A stretch of 64,000 nucleotides of DNA from an uncultured Collinsella sp. (lineage in GTDB: Bacteria; Actinomycetota; Coriobacteriia; Coriobacteriales; Coriobacteriaceae). The position numbers and the translations under genes are program-made. Below the pieces are notes generated by a model. The model did not search any database. It had not been told where the DNA came from and saw only the letters and a program-made list of their open reading frames with translations. Below are positions 33,722 through 43,170 of this stretch, piece after piece (position 1 is the first letter of the stretch; each line of letters starts with the position of its first letter). The stretch lies in assembly GCA_937943045.1 (NCBI GenBank), contig CALEBN010000068.1, forward strand, positions 62,001 to 126,000, read 5' to 3'.

Positions 33722-33740
33722 TTTGCCGCCATGCGGCAAA
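33722..33740. promoter_or_regulatory. Palindromic site upstream of the cellobiose PTS operon
   Basis: TTTGCCGC-CAT-GCGGCAAA is a perfect 19-bp palindrome. Further TTGCCGC/GCGGCA half-sites lie at 33666-33710. A TATAGT (33773-33778) could be the -10 element, with no good -35. The palindrome would then centre near -54, an activator position suited to the PRD protein. Confidence 0.65.
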
Positions 33741-33887
33741 AAGAGGGTTCGCGGCAGGGTAGGGGCAGGCCGTATAGTGCAGTCACGGTCAAGGGAAGCC
33801 GGGTCGACACGGTCTCCCCAAACGTACGAGGACCGAGGCGGCAACCGAGCCGCTGCGGACTCGTTTATTGGGAAAGGAGTACCCCTC

Positions 33888-34217
33888 ATGGCAGACGAGA
33901 ACGGATGCGTCAGAATTCTCCTCGCTTGCGGTATCGGCGCTTCGACGGGTTTCATGGCCGCCGGCATGCGCAAGGTGGCAAAGTCCAAGGGACTCAACTG
34001 CACCATTAAGGCAGTCAGCAAGTCCGAGATTATGGATTACGCCGACAAGATTGATGTCCTTCTGCTTGGTCCGCACTTCGCCTCCGAGGTGCCCGAGATC
34101 CAGGCGCAGGTGGCGTCTCATGGCGTGAAGGTCATGGCCATCGACCCGGATTACTATGCGGCACTCGACGGCGAGAGCATCCTCGAGGATGCTTACGACC
34201 TGCTTGACGAAGACTAG
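33888..34217 (+). CDS. PTS EIIB, lactose/cellobiose family
   Basis: This 109-residue EIIB has the phospho-cysteine in ILLACGIGASTGFM near residue 14. It carries phosphate from EIIA to the incoming disaccharide bound by the EIIC at 34229. The ATG at 33888 follows GGAAAGGAG. It is the first gene of a five- or six-gene operon (IIB, IIC, IIA, GH1, HPr, membrane protein) and 11 bp from the next. Confidence 0.92.
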   Translation: MADENGCVRILLACGIGASTGFMAAGMRKVAKSKGLNCTIKAVSKSEIMDYADKIDVLLLGPHFASEVPEIQAQVASHGVKVMAIDPDYYAALDGESILEDAYDLLDED

Positions 34218-34228
34218 GAGGGGACAAC

Positions 34229-35542
34229 ATGCTGCAAAAGTTCATGGAAGCGGTCCAGGCGTGGATCACCGAGCATGTCGTCCCCGTGATGAACAAGCTT
34301 ACCTCAACTTATTGGTTCGGCGTCATCTCAGACGCGGTCCTCTACATCGTTCCCTTCTCTATGGTTTCGGCAATCCCGAGCCTTTGGAACATCATCCGTC
34401 GTTTTGTCCCGACGCTCCCCGATCTGTCGCCGCTCACGACGTTCAGCTTCGGTCTCGTTGGCCTGTTCATGGCGTTTATCATTCCGCACAACGTCGCGGT
34501 TAAGGAAGATCGCAAGGACCGTAGCATGATCGCCGGTTTCACCGGTATAGGCGCCTTCATGCTGTGTATGAACCCTACGATCACTGAAGACGGTTACGTT
34601 TTCCAGATGGCCAAGTTCGGCGCCGGCGGTATGTTCACCGCCATGGTTGTGGGCTTTGTCGTGGGCTTCATCTACAAGCGCATGGCTCGTATGACGTTCT
34701 TCTCGGAGGACAGCATGGTCCCCGACTTCGTCAAGAACTGGTTCGATAACATCATCGCCGTCTTGCTGTCGCTCTTCGTTGCGTGGCTTTTCACCAACAT
34801 GCTTCAGGTTGACGTCTTTGGCGCCGTTGCGATCATTCTGTCGCCCGTCACCGGCTTTGCCCAGACGCTCCCCGGTACTATTGCGATTCCGCTCGTCATG
34901 GACACCTTCTATTTCTTCGGCATCTCCGGCTGGGTCTTCTCGCCCATCCAGCAGTCCATCCAAAAGTCCGCCCTTGCCGAGAATATGGCTGCATATGCCG
35001 CCGGCCTTACCCCGACGAACATCAACGCCTACGGCATTACTCGCTACATCATGATCGGCGGCGAGGGCGCCACGCTCCCGCTGGCTTTCTACATGCTTTT
35101 TGCCAAGTCTAAGAAGAATAAAACGCTCGGTCGCGCCACGATCGTCCCGTCTCTGTTCAACATCAACGAGCCGCTCGTGTTCTCTACGATCGTTGCCAAC
35201 CCCTTCATGTTCATCCCTATGGTGCTTCAAGCCATCATTCTGCCGGCCAACGCCTATCTGTGGATGAGCATGGGCTGGGCGAGCCTTCACGTTGAGAATT
35301 TCGACATGAACTTCCTGCCCAATGCTGTCTCGGCGTTCTTTATGTCCGGTGGCGACATTCGCAACGTTGCCCTGGTTTGCGTGAACCTGCTGATCGCCGC
35401 GATTCTCTGGTTCCCGTTCTTCAAGGCGGCCGACAACTATCAATGCAAGGTCGAGGAAGAGAAAGCAGCTGAAAAGGCAGCCAAGAAGGCGGCGAAGAAG
35501 GCCGCCAAAGAGGCTGCTGCCGTAGCCGCCGTCGCCGAGTAG
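34229..35542 (+). CDS. PTS EIIC, cellobiose/beta-glucoside family
   Basis: This 437-residue membrane permease of the CelB/Lac EIIC family has about 9-10 hydrophobic spans and the sugar-site motif NINEPLVF near residue 315. After the last span the protein ends in a Lys/Ala-rich helix of about 30 residues (KAAKKAAKKAAKEA), which is unusual and probably cytoplasmic. The substrate is inferred from the linked 6-phospho-beta-glucosidase: cellobiose or another beta-glucoside. Confidence 0.9.
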   Translation: MLQKFMEAVQAWITEHVVPVMNKLTSTYWFGVISDAVLYIVPFSMVSAIPSLWNIIRRFVPTLPDLSPLTTFSFGLVGLFMAFIIPHNVAVKEDRKDRSMIAGFTGIGAFMLCMNPTITEDGYVFQMAKFGAGGMFTAMVVGFVVGFIYKRMARMTFFSEDSMVPDFVKNWFDNIIAVLLSLFVAWLFTNMLQVDVFGAVAIILSPVTGFAQTLPGTIAIPLVMDTFYFFGISGWVFSPIQQSIQKSALAENMAAYAAGLTPTNINAYGITRYIMIGGEGATLPLAFYMLFAKSKKNKTLGRATIVPSLFNINEPLVFSTIVANPFMFIPMVLQAIILPANAYLWMSMGWASLHVENFDMNFLPNAVSAFFMSGGDIRNVALVCVNLLIAAILWFPFFKAADNYQCKVEEEKAAEKAAKKAAKKAAKEAAAVAAVAE

Positions 35543-35632
35543 GCGAGACACCGGGGCCCATTGCCCTGGATTACGTAATCATTCGATGCCCCGGTTGTGG
35601 AAACGACCGGGGCCACAGGAAAGGAGACCGCG

Positions 35633-35962
35633 ATGGCCGAGGAAGAGCCCATTAACATTCCCGCCGTTGCGATGAGCGTCATCATCAACGCCGGCGACGG
35701 CCGTGCCTGTATCGATAAGGCGATGGATGCCCTGGCAGAGTTCGATTTCGACGCGGCAGAGGCCCACCTGGCGGAGGCCGACGAGAAGATCCTCGAGGCC
35801 CATAAGTCCCAGACCGAGATGATCCAGCGTCAGGCCGGAGGCGAGGAGGTCGAGTACTCGTTGCTCTTTGTCCACGCCCAAGACACGCTCATGACCATCA
35901 GTGCCGAGCTGCACATGGCCAAGAAAATGATGCCCGTCGTGCGTGCACTCGCTGCGAAGTAG
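35633..35962 (+). CDS. PTS EIIA, lactose/cellobiose family
   Basis: This 109-residue EIIA has the active-site motif HAQDTLMT near residue 85, as in LacF at 11314. It phosphorylates the EIIB of this operon. The ATG at 35633 is preferred because GGAAAGGAG lies 5 bp upstream; an earlier in-frame ATG (35597) lacks this. It could in principle also feed the LacE proteins, but each system has its own EIIA here. Confidence 0.9.
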   Translation: MAEEEPINIPAVAMSVIINAGDGRACIDKAMDALAEFDFDAAEAHLAEADEKILEAHKSQTEMIQRQAGGEEVEYSLLFVHAQDTLMTISAELHMAKKMMPVVRALAAK

Positions 35963-36044
35963 CGCCGTGAAAGCCGCGCGCGTTTCTAAATTCAAAACGA
36001 CTCGTTACCTATTGATTCCGACCATTGAGAGATGAGGACATAGC

Positions 36045-37583
36045 ATGATTGATCTTTCTACTTATGACTTTGGCGATGCCTTCCCGGAGGGCTTCCTCTG
36101 GGGCGGCGCCACGGCGGCCAACCAGGTCGAAGGCGCCTGGAACGAGGGCGGACGCGGACCGGCCGTCTCGGACTACGTCATCCTGCTCGACCGCGAGACG
36201 TGTGCCCGCGAAGGCATTGTCGAGGGCGGACCGCTCAACTCCGTGACGCGTCAGTCCCTTGCCGCTCGCAAGGCAAACGAGATGGCCTACGACTTTCCCA
36301 AGCGTCGCGGCATTGATTTCTACCACACCTACAAGGAGGACATTGCGCTCCTCGGCGAGATGGGCTTCGGCGTCTTCCGTATGAGCATCTCCTGGAGCCG
36401 TATTTTCCCAAACGGTGACGACGCGCTGCCTAACGAGGAGGGTCTGGCCTTCTACGATAAGGTGTTCGACGAGTGCCACAAGCACGGCATTGAGCCCATG
36501 GTTACCCTCAACCATTTCGATATGCCGCTCCACTTGGCAGAGGAGTATAACGGTTTCGCGAGCCGTCACGTTGTCGACGCTTTCGAGCATTACGCGGAGA
36601 CGCTCTTCCGCCGCTACAAGGGTAAAGTCAAGTACTGGATGACCTTCAACGAGATTAACCACGTGTATGCCAACCCCTGCACCTGCTGCGGCGTGATCTG
36701 GGATGAGAAGGAAGACGGCTCCAACCCCTATGCTGGGCGCTGGCCCGAGAAGTTCCAGGTCGCGCACAACCAGCTTGTCGCGTCCGCCAAGGCTGTCATC
36801 AAGCTGCGTGAGATCGACCCCGAGGCACATATTGGCAACATGCTCTGCCGTCTTGAGAACTACGCCGAGACTTCCAAGCCCGAGGATCAGCTCCAGGTGC
36901 TGTTTGAGGACCACTTCAACTGGTTCTTCACCGATATCCAGGCCAAGGGCGAGTACCCCTACTACGTAAAGCGCTTCTTCCGCGACTACGGTGTCGACAT
37001 CAAGATGGAGGACGGCGATCTCGAGACCCTCAAGGCCGGCGTGGTGGACTACATCTCCATCAGCTACTACATGACCTACATCATGCGCTATAAGGGCAAG
37101 ATTTCCCCCGAGCCGAGCGGTAAGCTGCTTACCGAGATCAAGAACCAGTACCTCGAGATGACCGAGTGGGGCTGGCCGATCGACCCCGTGGGCTTCCGCA
37201 TCACGCTCAACCACATCTACGATCGCTACCACCTGCCGATCTTTATTGCCGAGAACGGTAACGGCATGACCGAGAACCGCGACGAGAACGGTTATTGCGA
37301 CGACGACGCGCATATCGAGTACATGAAAGAGCATGTCGAGCAAATGCACCAGGCGATTCTCGACGGTGTCGACGTCTTTGGTTATGCCTGGTGGGGCCCC
37401 ATCGACCTGATCAGCTCCGGCACCTCCGAGATGACTAAACGCTATGGCCAGATTTCGGTCGATCAGGACGACCATGGCGACGGAACCGGCAAGCGTGGCA
37501 AGAAGAAGAGCTTCTTCTACTACAAGAAGCTCATCGCCAGTAACGGCGCCGACACCGCGAGTGACAACATCGTGGTCGAGTAG
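36045..37583 (+). CDS. 6-phospho-beta-glucosidase, GH1
   Basis: This 512-residue GH1 enzyme has the acid/base Glu in TFNEINHV and the nucleophile Glu in FIAENGNG. The phosphate pocket ISSGTSEMTKRYG has Ser, Lys and Tyr but no Trp at the LacG position, and the C-terminal VDQDDHGDGTGKR followed by KKSFFYYKK is typical of BglA/CelF-like 6-phospho-beta-glucosidases. It splits cellobiose 6-phosphate or aryl-beta-glucoside 6-phosphates delivered by the PTS. It sits in the middle of the operon, 82 bp after the EIIA gene. Confidence 0.92.
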   Translation: MIDLSTYDFGDAFPEGFLWGGATAANQVEGAWNEGGRGPAVSDYVILLDRETCAREGIVEGGPLNSVTRQSLAARKANEMAYDFPKRRGIDFYHTYKEDIALLGEMGFGVFRMSISWSRIFPNGDDALPNEEGLAFYDKVFDECHKHGIEPMVTLNHFDMPLHLAEEYNGFASRHVVDAFEHYAETLFRRYKGKVKYWMTFNEINHVYANPCTCCGVIWDEKEDGSNPYAGRWPEKFQVAHNQLVASAKAVIKLREIDPEAHIGNMLCRLENYAETSKPEDQLQVLFEDHFNWFFTDIQAKGEYPYYVKRFFRDYGVDIKMEDGDLETLKAGVVDYISISYYMTYIMRYKGKISPEPSGKLLTEIKNQYLEMTEWGWPIDPVGFRITLNHIYDRYHLPIFIAENGNGMTENRDENGYCDDDAHIEYMKEHVEQMHQAILDGVDVFGYAWWGPIDLISSGTSEMTKRYGQISVDQDDHGDGTGKRGKKKSFFYYKKLIASNGADTASDNIVVE

Positions 37584-37661
37584 CTCGGCCCCTTCGCCGG
37601 GATGCCTGTAGGGCGGGTGTCCCGGCGGCTTTTGGAAACCTTGATCGAAAGAAGGACTCGG

Positions 37662-37934
37662 ATGTATTCAAAGACCACGACCGTTGTAAACGCAAGCGGC
37701 ATCCATGCCCGCCCTGCCTCATTGTTTGTTCAGAAGGCATCCGGGTTTGGAAGCAAGGTGACCGTGCGCAACGTTACCAAGGGCAGCGACCCCAAGGATG
37801 CTAAGTCGATTCTCATGGTTATGGGTTTGGGGATGGCGTGCGGATGCGATGTCGAGATTGCGGCCGATGGTGCCGACGAGCAGGCCGCCGTCGATGCGCT
37901 GGTTGAGCTGATCGAGAGCGGTTGCGGCGAGTAA
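37662..37934 (+). CDS. HPr-family phosphocarrier protein
   Basis: This 90-residue HPr has the active His15 in NASGIHARPAS and a regulatory serine in DAKSILMVMGLGMACG (Ser49, equal to Ser46 of HPr). It passes phosphate from Enzyme I to EIIA. GAAGGA precedes the ATG. HPr inside a sugar-specific operon, without ptsI, is less common than a ptsHI pair; it may be the general HPr or a dedicated one. The serine suggests HPr-kinase control if the kinase exists in this organism. Confidence 0.9.
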   Translation: MYSKTTTVVNASGIHARPASLFVQKASGFGSKVTVRNVTKGSDPKDAKSILMVMGLGMACGCDVEIAADGADEQAAVDALVELIESGCGE

Positions 37935-37965
37935 CCGCAAGGCTTTGATGAGAGGGGAGAGGGCG

Positions 37966-38415
37966 ATGGCTCGAGGGTTTCGTGGGGTGACGACAATCGT
38001 TCGCCGGCAGGAGGCTCGCCGGTCCATGTTGGCGCTTGCAGGCGTGGCCTGCGCGTATGCGGGGATGCTTGTGCTTATGGAGGCGACGACAGGTGCGGTC
38101 GCGCCGCCGCTCGTGCCCGTAGTGTCATCAATCTCGCTTTTCGTTTCAATCGCCGGTATCGCATTGGTGATTGCATTTGAGGTCCGCGCGTATCGTGCAC
38201 TCACGGAAGCGTGTGACGCTGAGCCCCAAATGGGTGACAAGATGCTGCTCGGTGCCGCACTTTGGTTTTTGGGCGGTCTGCCCCAGGCATTCGTGACGCT
38301 ACTGCGCACCGTAGCGATTACTGGCACGCTCGATATCAAACAGACGCTCATCCAGATCGGCGTGACGCTGACCCTGGCACTCCTTGCCTGGCCACGTTAT
38401 CGCGATTGCTTCTAG
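37966..38415 (+). CDS. Small membrane protein with four predicted spans
   Basis: This 149-residue protein starts at ATG 37966 behind AGAGGGGAGAGGG. Hydrophobic spans lie near residues 21-40, 50-72, 95-115 and 124-142, with a basic N-terminus. No family is recognised. It is 31 bp after HPr and before the terminator, so it is the last gene of the beta-glucoside operon. A role in that operon is only implied by position. Confidence 0.7.
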   Translation: MARGFRGVTTIVRRQEARRSMLALAGVACAYAGMLVLMEATTGAVAPPLVPVVSSISLFVSIAGIALVIAFEVRAYRALTEACDAEPQMGDKMLLGAALWFLGGLPQAFVTLLRTVAITGTLDIKQTLIQIGVTLTLALLAWPRYRDCF

Positions 38416-38438
38416 GTTGTTTTAAAGCGCGCAATGGC

Positions 38439-38483
38439 AAAAGATGGCCCGCTGATTCTGCGTAATCAGCGGGCCATCTTTTT
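38439..38483. terminator. Bidirectional terminator between the beta-glucoside operon and ABC exporter
   Basis: AAAAGATGGCCCGCTGATT pairs perfectly with its complement around CTGCGT and is followed by TTTTT. The A-run on the left serves the minus-strand ABC genes. Confidence 0.92.
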
Positions 38484-38501
38484 GTAGTTATGATATTGGG
38501 C

Positions 38502-40358
38502 TTACGCCGCCTCGTCGAACTGCGAATTGTACAGGTCAGCGTAGAAGCCGCCCTGGGCGAGCAGCTCGTCGTGCGTGCCCTTCTCGACGATGTCACCGTC
38601 GCGGATCACCAGGATTACGTCGGCGTTGCGGATCGTGGACAGGCGATGCGCGATGACAAAGCTGGTACGGCCCTGCATCAGCGCATCCATGGCACGCTGA
38701 ATGAGCTCCTCGGTGCGGGTATCCACGTTGGAGGTCGCCTCGTCCAGAATCAGCGCCGGACGGTCGGCCAAAATGGCGCGGGCGATGGTCACGAGCTGGC
38801 GCTGACCCTGCGACAGGTTAGTGCCCTCCTCGTTGATCATAAAGTCGTAGCCGCCGGCGAGCGTGTGGATAAAGTGGTCGCAGCGTGCAGCGCGTGCAGC
38901 GGCCTCGACTTCGGCATCGCTCGCATCGGGACGTCCGTAGCGGATGTTCTCGCGGATGGTGCCGTTAAACAGCCAGGTATCCTGCAGCACCATGGCAAAC
39001 TCGCCGCGCAGCGCCGCGCGGTCCCAGTCGCGCACGTCGATGCCCTCGACGCGCAGCGAGCCGCCGTCCACATCGTAAAAGCGCTGCAGCAGCTTAATGA
39101 GCGTGGTCTTGCCGGCGCCGGTGGGGCCGACGATGGCCACGGTCTGGCCGGGCTGTGCCTCGCAGCTAAAGTCGTGGATGATGGTCTTGTCGGGCGTGTA
39201 GCCAAACTTGACATGGTCAAACTCCACGTGGCCGGGGCGCTTTTCGGGAATCTGCGCGTCGGCCTTCTGTTCCTCCTCGGGCGCGGCCAGGAACTCAAAG
39301 ACGCGCTCGGTGGCAGCTGCCATCGACTGCATCGTGTTGCTTACGTTGCCCAGTTGCTGCACGGGTTGCGTAAAGTTGCGAACGTACTGGATAAAGCTCT
39401 GGATGTCGCCGGGCGTGGCATTGCCGGTCAGTGCGAGTTGTGCGCCCACCACGACGACGCCCACATAGCCCATGTTACCCACCAGGCTCATAAGCGGCAT
39501 CATCAGGCCCGACAGGAACTGCGAACGCCAGCCGCTAATAAAGAGGCGGTCGTTTTGACGGTCGAACTCCTCGATTGAGGCCTCGGCGCGGTCGAACACC
39601 TGAATGACGTTCTGGCCGGCAAAGTCCTCTTCGATAATGCCGTTGACGGTGCCCAGAACCTGCTGCTGCTCTCGGAAGTACGGCTGCGAGAAGTGAATCA
39701 TTACGGTCAGGATAATCGCGGCTGCCGGCAGCGTGAGCACGGTGACGCCGGTGAGCGGCAGGCTGATCGACAGCATCATGACGAGCACGCCGATAATCTG
39801 CGTTATCGACGTGATGAGCTGCGTCACGCTCTGGTTGAGCGACTGGCCCAGCGTATCGACGTCGTTGGTGATGCGGCTGAGTACGTCGCCCTTGCTGTGG
39901 CCGTTAAAGTAACTCATCGGAACAACGGCGATCTTGGCGGCGATCTCCTTGCGCATGCGGTAGCAAATCTTTTGCGTGACGCCGGTCATAAGCCAGCCTT
40001 GGATGAGACTGCAGACAGAGCTTGCCAGATACAGGCAGAGCAAAAAGCCGAGCGTCTTGGCGATCCAGGCAAAGTCGACATCGCCGGTGCCGTTGACCTT
40101 GGCAACCAGACCCTCGAACAGTTTGGTGGTAACCTGGCCGAGCACCTTGGGCCCCACAATGTTAAAGATGACCGAGCATACGGCAAAGGCGACGGCGGTA
40201 AACACGGCAATCTTGTGCTGGCCGATATAGCCGAGCAGCTGCCTCATGGTGCCCTTAAAGTCCTTGGCCTTTTCGCCGCGACGCATGCCGCCCATGCGGC
40301 CCATGGGACCACGCTGGCGGGTGGGCTTGGGAATCTGAGTCTTGGTCTCGTCTGCCAT
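38502..40358 (-). CDS. ABC exporter, fused permease-ATPase, subunit 2
   Basis: This 618-residue type IV (MsbA-like) half-transporter has a basic N-terminal tail, six spans at about residues 50-340, then the ATPase: Walker A GPTGAGKTT, signature NLSQGQRQ, Walker B ALILDEATSNVD with the catalytic Glu, and H-loop IAHRLST. Its start overlaps the stop of the preceding subunit by one base (TAATG). It pairs with that subunit as a heterodimer. The substrate is unknown; MarR control suggests a drug or toxic metabolite. Confidence 0.9.
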   Translation of the reverse strand: MADETKTQIPKPTRQRGPMGRMGGMRRGEKAKDFKGTMRQLLGYIGQHKIAVFTAVAFAVCSVIFNIVGPKVLGQVTTKLFEGLVAKVNGTGDVDFAWIAKTLGFLLCLYLASSVCSLIQGWLMTGVTQKICYRMRKEIAAKIAVVPMSYFNGHSKGDVLSRITNDVDTLGQSLNQSVTQLITSITQIIGVLVMMLSISLPLTGVTVLTLPAAAIILTVMIHFSQPYFREQQQVLGTVNGIIEEDFAGQNVIQVFDRAEASIEEFDRQNDRLFISGWRSQFLSGLMMPLMSLVGNMGYVGVVVVGAQLALTGNATPGDIQSFIQYVRNFTQPVQQLGNVSNTMQSMAAATERVFEFLAAPEEEQKADAQIPEKRPGHVEFDHVKFGYTPDKTIIHDFSCEAQPGQTVAIVGPTGAGKTTLIKLLQRFYDVDGGSLRVEGIDVRDWDRAALRGEFAMVLQDTWLFNGTIRENIRYGRPDASDAEVEAAARAARCDHFIHTLAGGYDFMINEEGTNLSQGQRQLVTIARAILADRPALILDEATSNVDTRTEELIQRAMDALMQGRTSFVIAHRLSTIRNADVILVIRDGDIVEKGTHDELLAQGGFYADLYNSQFDEAA

Positions 40359-42724
40359 TAGCGCTCGCCTCCTTCCGTGACAGCTGCAATTTCTTCTTGG
40401 GTAAGCCCCAGCTCTTCGGCGGAAAGCTGCGACTGTGCGATCTCCAGGTACGCCGGGCAGCTGTGCAGCAGCTCCTCGTGCGTACCGGTGCCCACCACGT
40501 GGCCGTCGTCGAGCACGATAATCTGGTCGGCGTGCATGATGGTCGCGATGCGCTGGGCCACGACCACGAGTGCGGCGTCGGTAACGTTTTTGGCCAGCTC
40601 CTCGCGCAGGCGCGCGTCGGTCTTGTAGTCGAGGGCACTAAACGAGTCATCGAACACCACAACCTCGGGCTTTTTGGCCAACGCGCGGGCGATGGCCAGA
40701 CGCTGGCGCTGACCACCCGAGACGTTGGAGCCGCCCTGGCTAATGGGGGAGTCGTAGCCGCCCTCGCGCTCGGCGATAAAGTCCTCGGCCTGGGCGATGC
40801 GTGCCGCCCGGTGCATGTCATCATCGCTCACCATGTCGCCGGCAAACTTGAGGTTGCTCTCGACGGTGCCCGAGAACAGGCGACCCTGTTGCGGGATGTA
40901 ACCAATGCGGCGGCGAAGCTCGGAAAGGGTCATGTCGCGCACGTCGATGCCGTCGAGCGAAATGCTGCCGCCCGTGACGTCGTATAAGCGCGGAATCAGC
41001 TGTACGAGCGTGGACTTGCCCGAGCCCGTGGAGCCAATGATGCCGAGCATCTGACCGGCATGCGTGGTGAAGTTCACGCCGCTGATGACGTCGGCGCGGG
41101 CATCGGGATACTGGAAGCTCACGTCGCGGAAGGTGAGCTCACCGCGCGGCGCGCTGGCCGTGGGCAGTTTGGGCGAGGCGGGGTCGTTGATGCTCGTGGG
41201 GCAGGTGATGACCTCTTCCACGCGCTCGGCTGCGACTTCGGCACGGGGCAGGATGACCGAAACCATGGTGAGGATCATAAACGCCATAACGATTTGCATG
41301 GTGTAGGAGATAAACGCCATCATGTTGCCGACCTGCATCACGCCGTCGGACACGCCCTGAGCGCCAAACCAGACGATGAGCACGGTGATGCAGTTCATGA
41401 CGAGCATCATGAGCGGCATCATAAAGCTCATGGCGCGGTTGGTGTAGAGCTGCGTGGTCATCAGGTCGAGCGAAGCCTTGTCAAAACGCTCGAGCTCGTG
41501 CTCCTCGCGGTTGAACGAGCGGATAGGCATAAGGCCGTCGAGCAGCTCGCGGGCGGTAAGGTTCACGCGGTCCACAAAGCTCTGCATCTTTTTGAACTTG
41601 GGCATGGTGAGGCCCATGAGCACGCCGACGACGGCCGAGACCGCGATGATGGCCACGGCGATGGTCCACTCCAGGCCGGTGTGGTTGGCCAGGACACGCA
41701 TGACAGCGACGATGCCCATGACGGGGGCCATCAGGCACATGCGGATAAACAGGGTTGCGGCCATCTGGATCTGCTGAATGTCGTTGGTGCAGCGGGTAAT
41801 GAGCGAGGCCTGGCTAAACTTGCCCACCTCGGCCGGCGAGAAGTGCATAACCTTGTTGAAGGTCTCGCGGCGCAGGTCGCGGGCGATGGAGCAGGCGGTG
41901 CGCGACGCCACGGCACCGGTCAGGATGGTGGCGACGAGCGACACCAGGCACAGGCCAAACATCGTGGTCGCCATGCGGCTCAGGTAAGCGTTCTGCACGT
42001 CGGCGGGGTCGATGCCCTGCGCTTTGTACTCTTCTTGTACGTAGGTCACGGCGCGCTGGGTCACGATGGAGCCCGACATGGAGCCCATTTTGTCTGCCAT
42101 ATCGTTGACGCCCTCGACGAGCTTGCTTTGGTCTACCAGACCGCCCTCGACACCCAGGCGCAGGCTCTTCATGGTGATCTTGCCGCCGTCGGCGTCGATC
42201 TGCTTTTGCATATTCTGCGCCGCTGCGGCCTTCTGCTGCATCTCGGCGAGCTGCTCGGGCGTCATCGCTGCCATTTGCTCGGGCGTGGGCATGGCCTGAG
42301 CGGCGTCGCTGTCTTTCTCGCTGGACGTGCCGGTCATGTCTCCCATGGAGTCGGCGTCGATGCCCTGGTTGAGCGAAAGGACGACGGTCTCGGGCAGGCT
42401 CATAATGTCGGTAATTTTGCTTCCATTGGCACGCTCTTCCTCGGTGCCCTTGTACGTTCGAATGCCGTTTTTGTCAGCCTTGCTAAACACGGCCTCCGCA
42501 GCCTTGGCGTCCTTGGCGCTCATGAAGAGTTCGAGGTCGTCGAGCGATTCGGCGCGAATGGTGTCGGGCACGGGCGAGGCGATGCCGCCTTGCTGCACGC
42601 CCACGTCGACGATGTCGCTCATATAGGTAGGCAGCGCCAGATCGGCGTTGCAGCTGATTACGATAAGTACGATAGCTGTGAACAGTGCCAGGACGTGCTT
42701 TTTAAAGAGCTTGAGAATCCTCAC
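40358..42724 (-). CDS. ABC exporter, fused permease-ATPase, subunit 1, with large outer insert
   Basis: This 788-residue protein starts at GTG 42724. After the first span (about residues 10-30) there is an insert of roughly 200 residues, Gln/Met/Ala-rich, before span 2, presumably outside the cell. The ATPase has Walker A GSTGSGKST, signature NVSGGQRQR and Walker B VVVFDDSFSALD, where Asp replaces the catalytic Glu. That is the mark of the degenerate site in heterodimeric exporters, which fits the canonical partner at 38502. It overlaps the MarR gene by 4 bp (GTGA). Confidence 0.9.
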   Translation of the reverse strand: MRILKLFKKHVLALFTAIVLIVISCNADLALPTYMSDIVDVGVQQGGIASPVPDTIRAESLDDLELFMSAKDAKAAEAVFSKADKNGIRTYKGTEEERANGSKITDIMSLPETVVLSLNQGIDADSMGDMTGTSSEKDSDAAQAMPTPEQMAAMTPEQLAEMQQKAAAAQNMQKQIDADGGKITMKSLRLGVEGGLVDQSKLVEGVNDMADKMGSMSGSIVTQRAVTYVQEEYKAQGIDPADVQNAYLSRMATTMFGLCLVSLVATILTGAVASRTACSIARDLRRETFNKVMHFSPAEVGKFSQASLITRCTNDIQQIQMAATLFIRMCLMAPVMGIVAVMRVLANHTGLEWTIAVAIIAVSAVVGVLMGLTMPKFKKMQSFVDRVNLTARELLDGLMPIRSFNREEHELERFDKASLDLMTTQLYTNRAMSFMMPLMMLVMNCITVLIVWFGAQGVSDGVMQVGNMMAFISYTMQIVMAFMILTMVSVILPRAEVAAERVEEVITCPTSINDPASPKLPTASAPRGELTFRDVSFQYPDARADVISGVNFTTHAGQMLGIIGSTGSGKSTLVQLIPRLYDVTGGSISLDGIDVRDMTLSELRRRIGYIPQQGRLFSGTVESNLKFAGDMVSDDDMHRAARIAQAEDFIAEREGGYDSPISQGGSNVSGGQRQRLAIARALAKKPEVVVFDDSFSALDYKTDARLREELAKNVTDAALVVVAQRIATIMHADQIIVLDDGHVVGTGTHEELLHSCPAYLEIAQSQLSAEELGLTQEEIAAVTEGGER

Positions 42725-43170
42725 TCGGCATCTCTCCTTTCTTGATTGCGGTCGATAATTTCGTTGGCACGTCTTAGAAGGCGCACCATCTCTTGGGTAT
42801 CTGTTTCGCCGAGCTGCTCGAGGAAGGCCGCGGTGCGCTCCTCGAATTCCCGTCGTTTGATTTCGAGATCCTGGAATCCCTTGTCGGTCACCGTGACGTG
42901 TACGCGACGACGGTCGGTCTTTGAGTGCTCGCGCTCGACCCAGCCCTTGGCTTCGAGAGCGCGTAGGATATTGGCGATGCGGGCGCTCGAGACCCAGGCG
43001 CGATCGGCGAGTTCGCTCGGCGTGAGCGAACCGCCAGCGAGCATAAGGGCGCGCATGACGGCCATCTCGCCGCCGAGGGCTTTGTCCGCAAAGCGCGAAA
43101 TGCGCTGATGCATGCTGCCGAACTCGGTAAGGAGCTGACGCCCAAGTTCACGGAAATCGGTATCTTCCAC
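42721..43170 (-). CDS. MarR-family transcriptional regulator
   Basis: This 149-residue winged-helix protein contains MAVMRALMLAGGSLTPSELA, RIANILRALEAKGWVEREHS and the wing DRRRVHVTVTDKG, all typical of MarR. It is the first gene of the operon with the two ABC exporter subunits, overlapping the first by 4 bp, so it very likely represses its own operon and is released by a transported compound. Confidence 0.92.
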   Translation of the reverse strand: MEDTDFRELGRQLLTEFGSMHQRISRFADKALGGEMAVMRALMLAGGSLTPSELADRAWVSSARIANILRALEAKGWVEREHSKTDRRRVHVTVTDKGFQDLEIKRREFEERTAAFLEQLGETDTQEMVRLLRRANEIIDRNQERRDAE

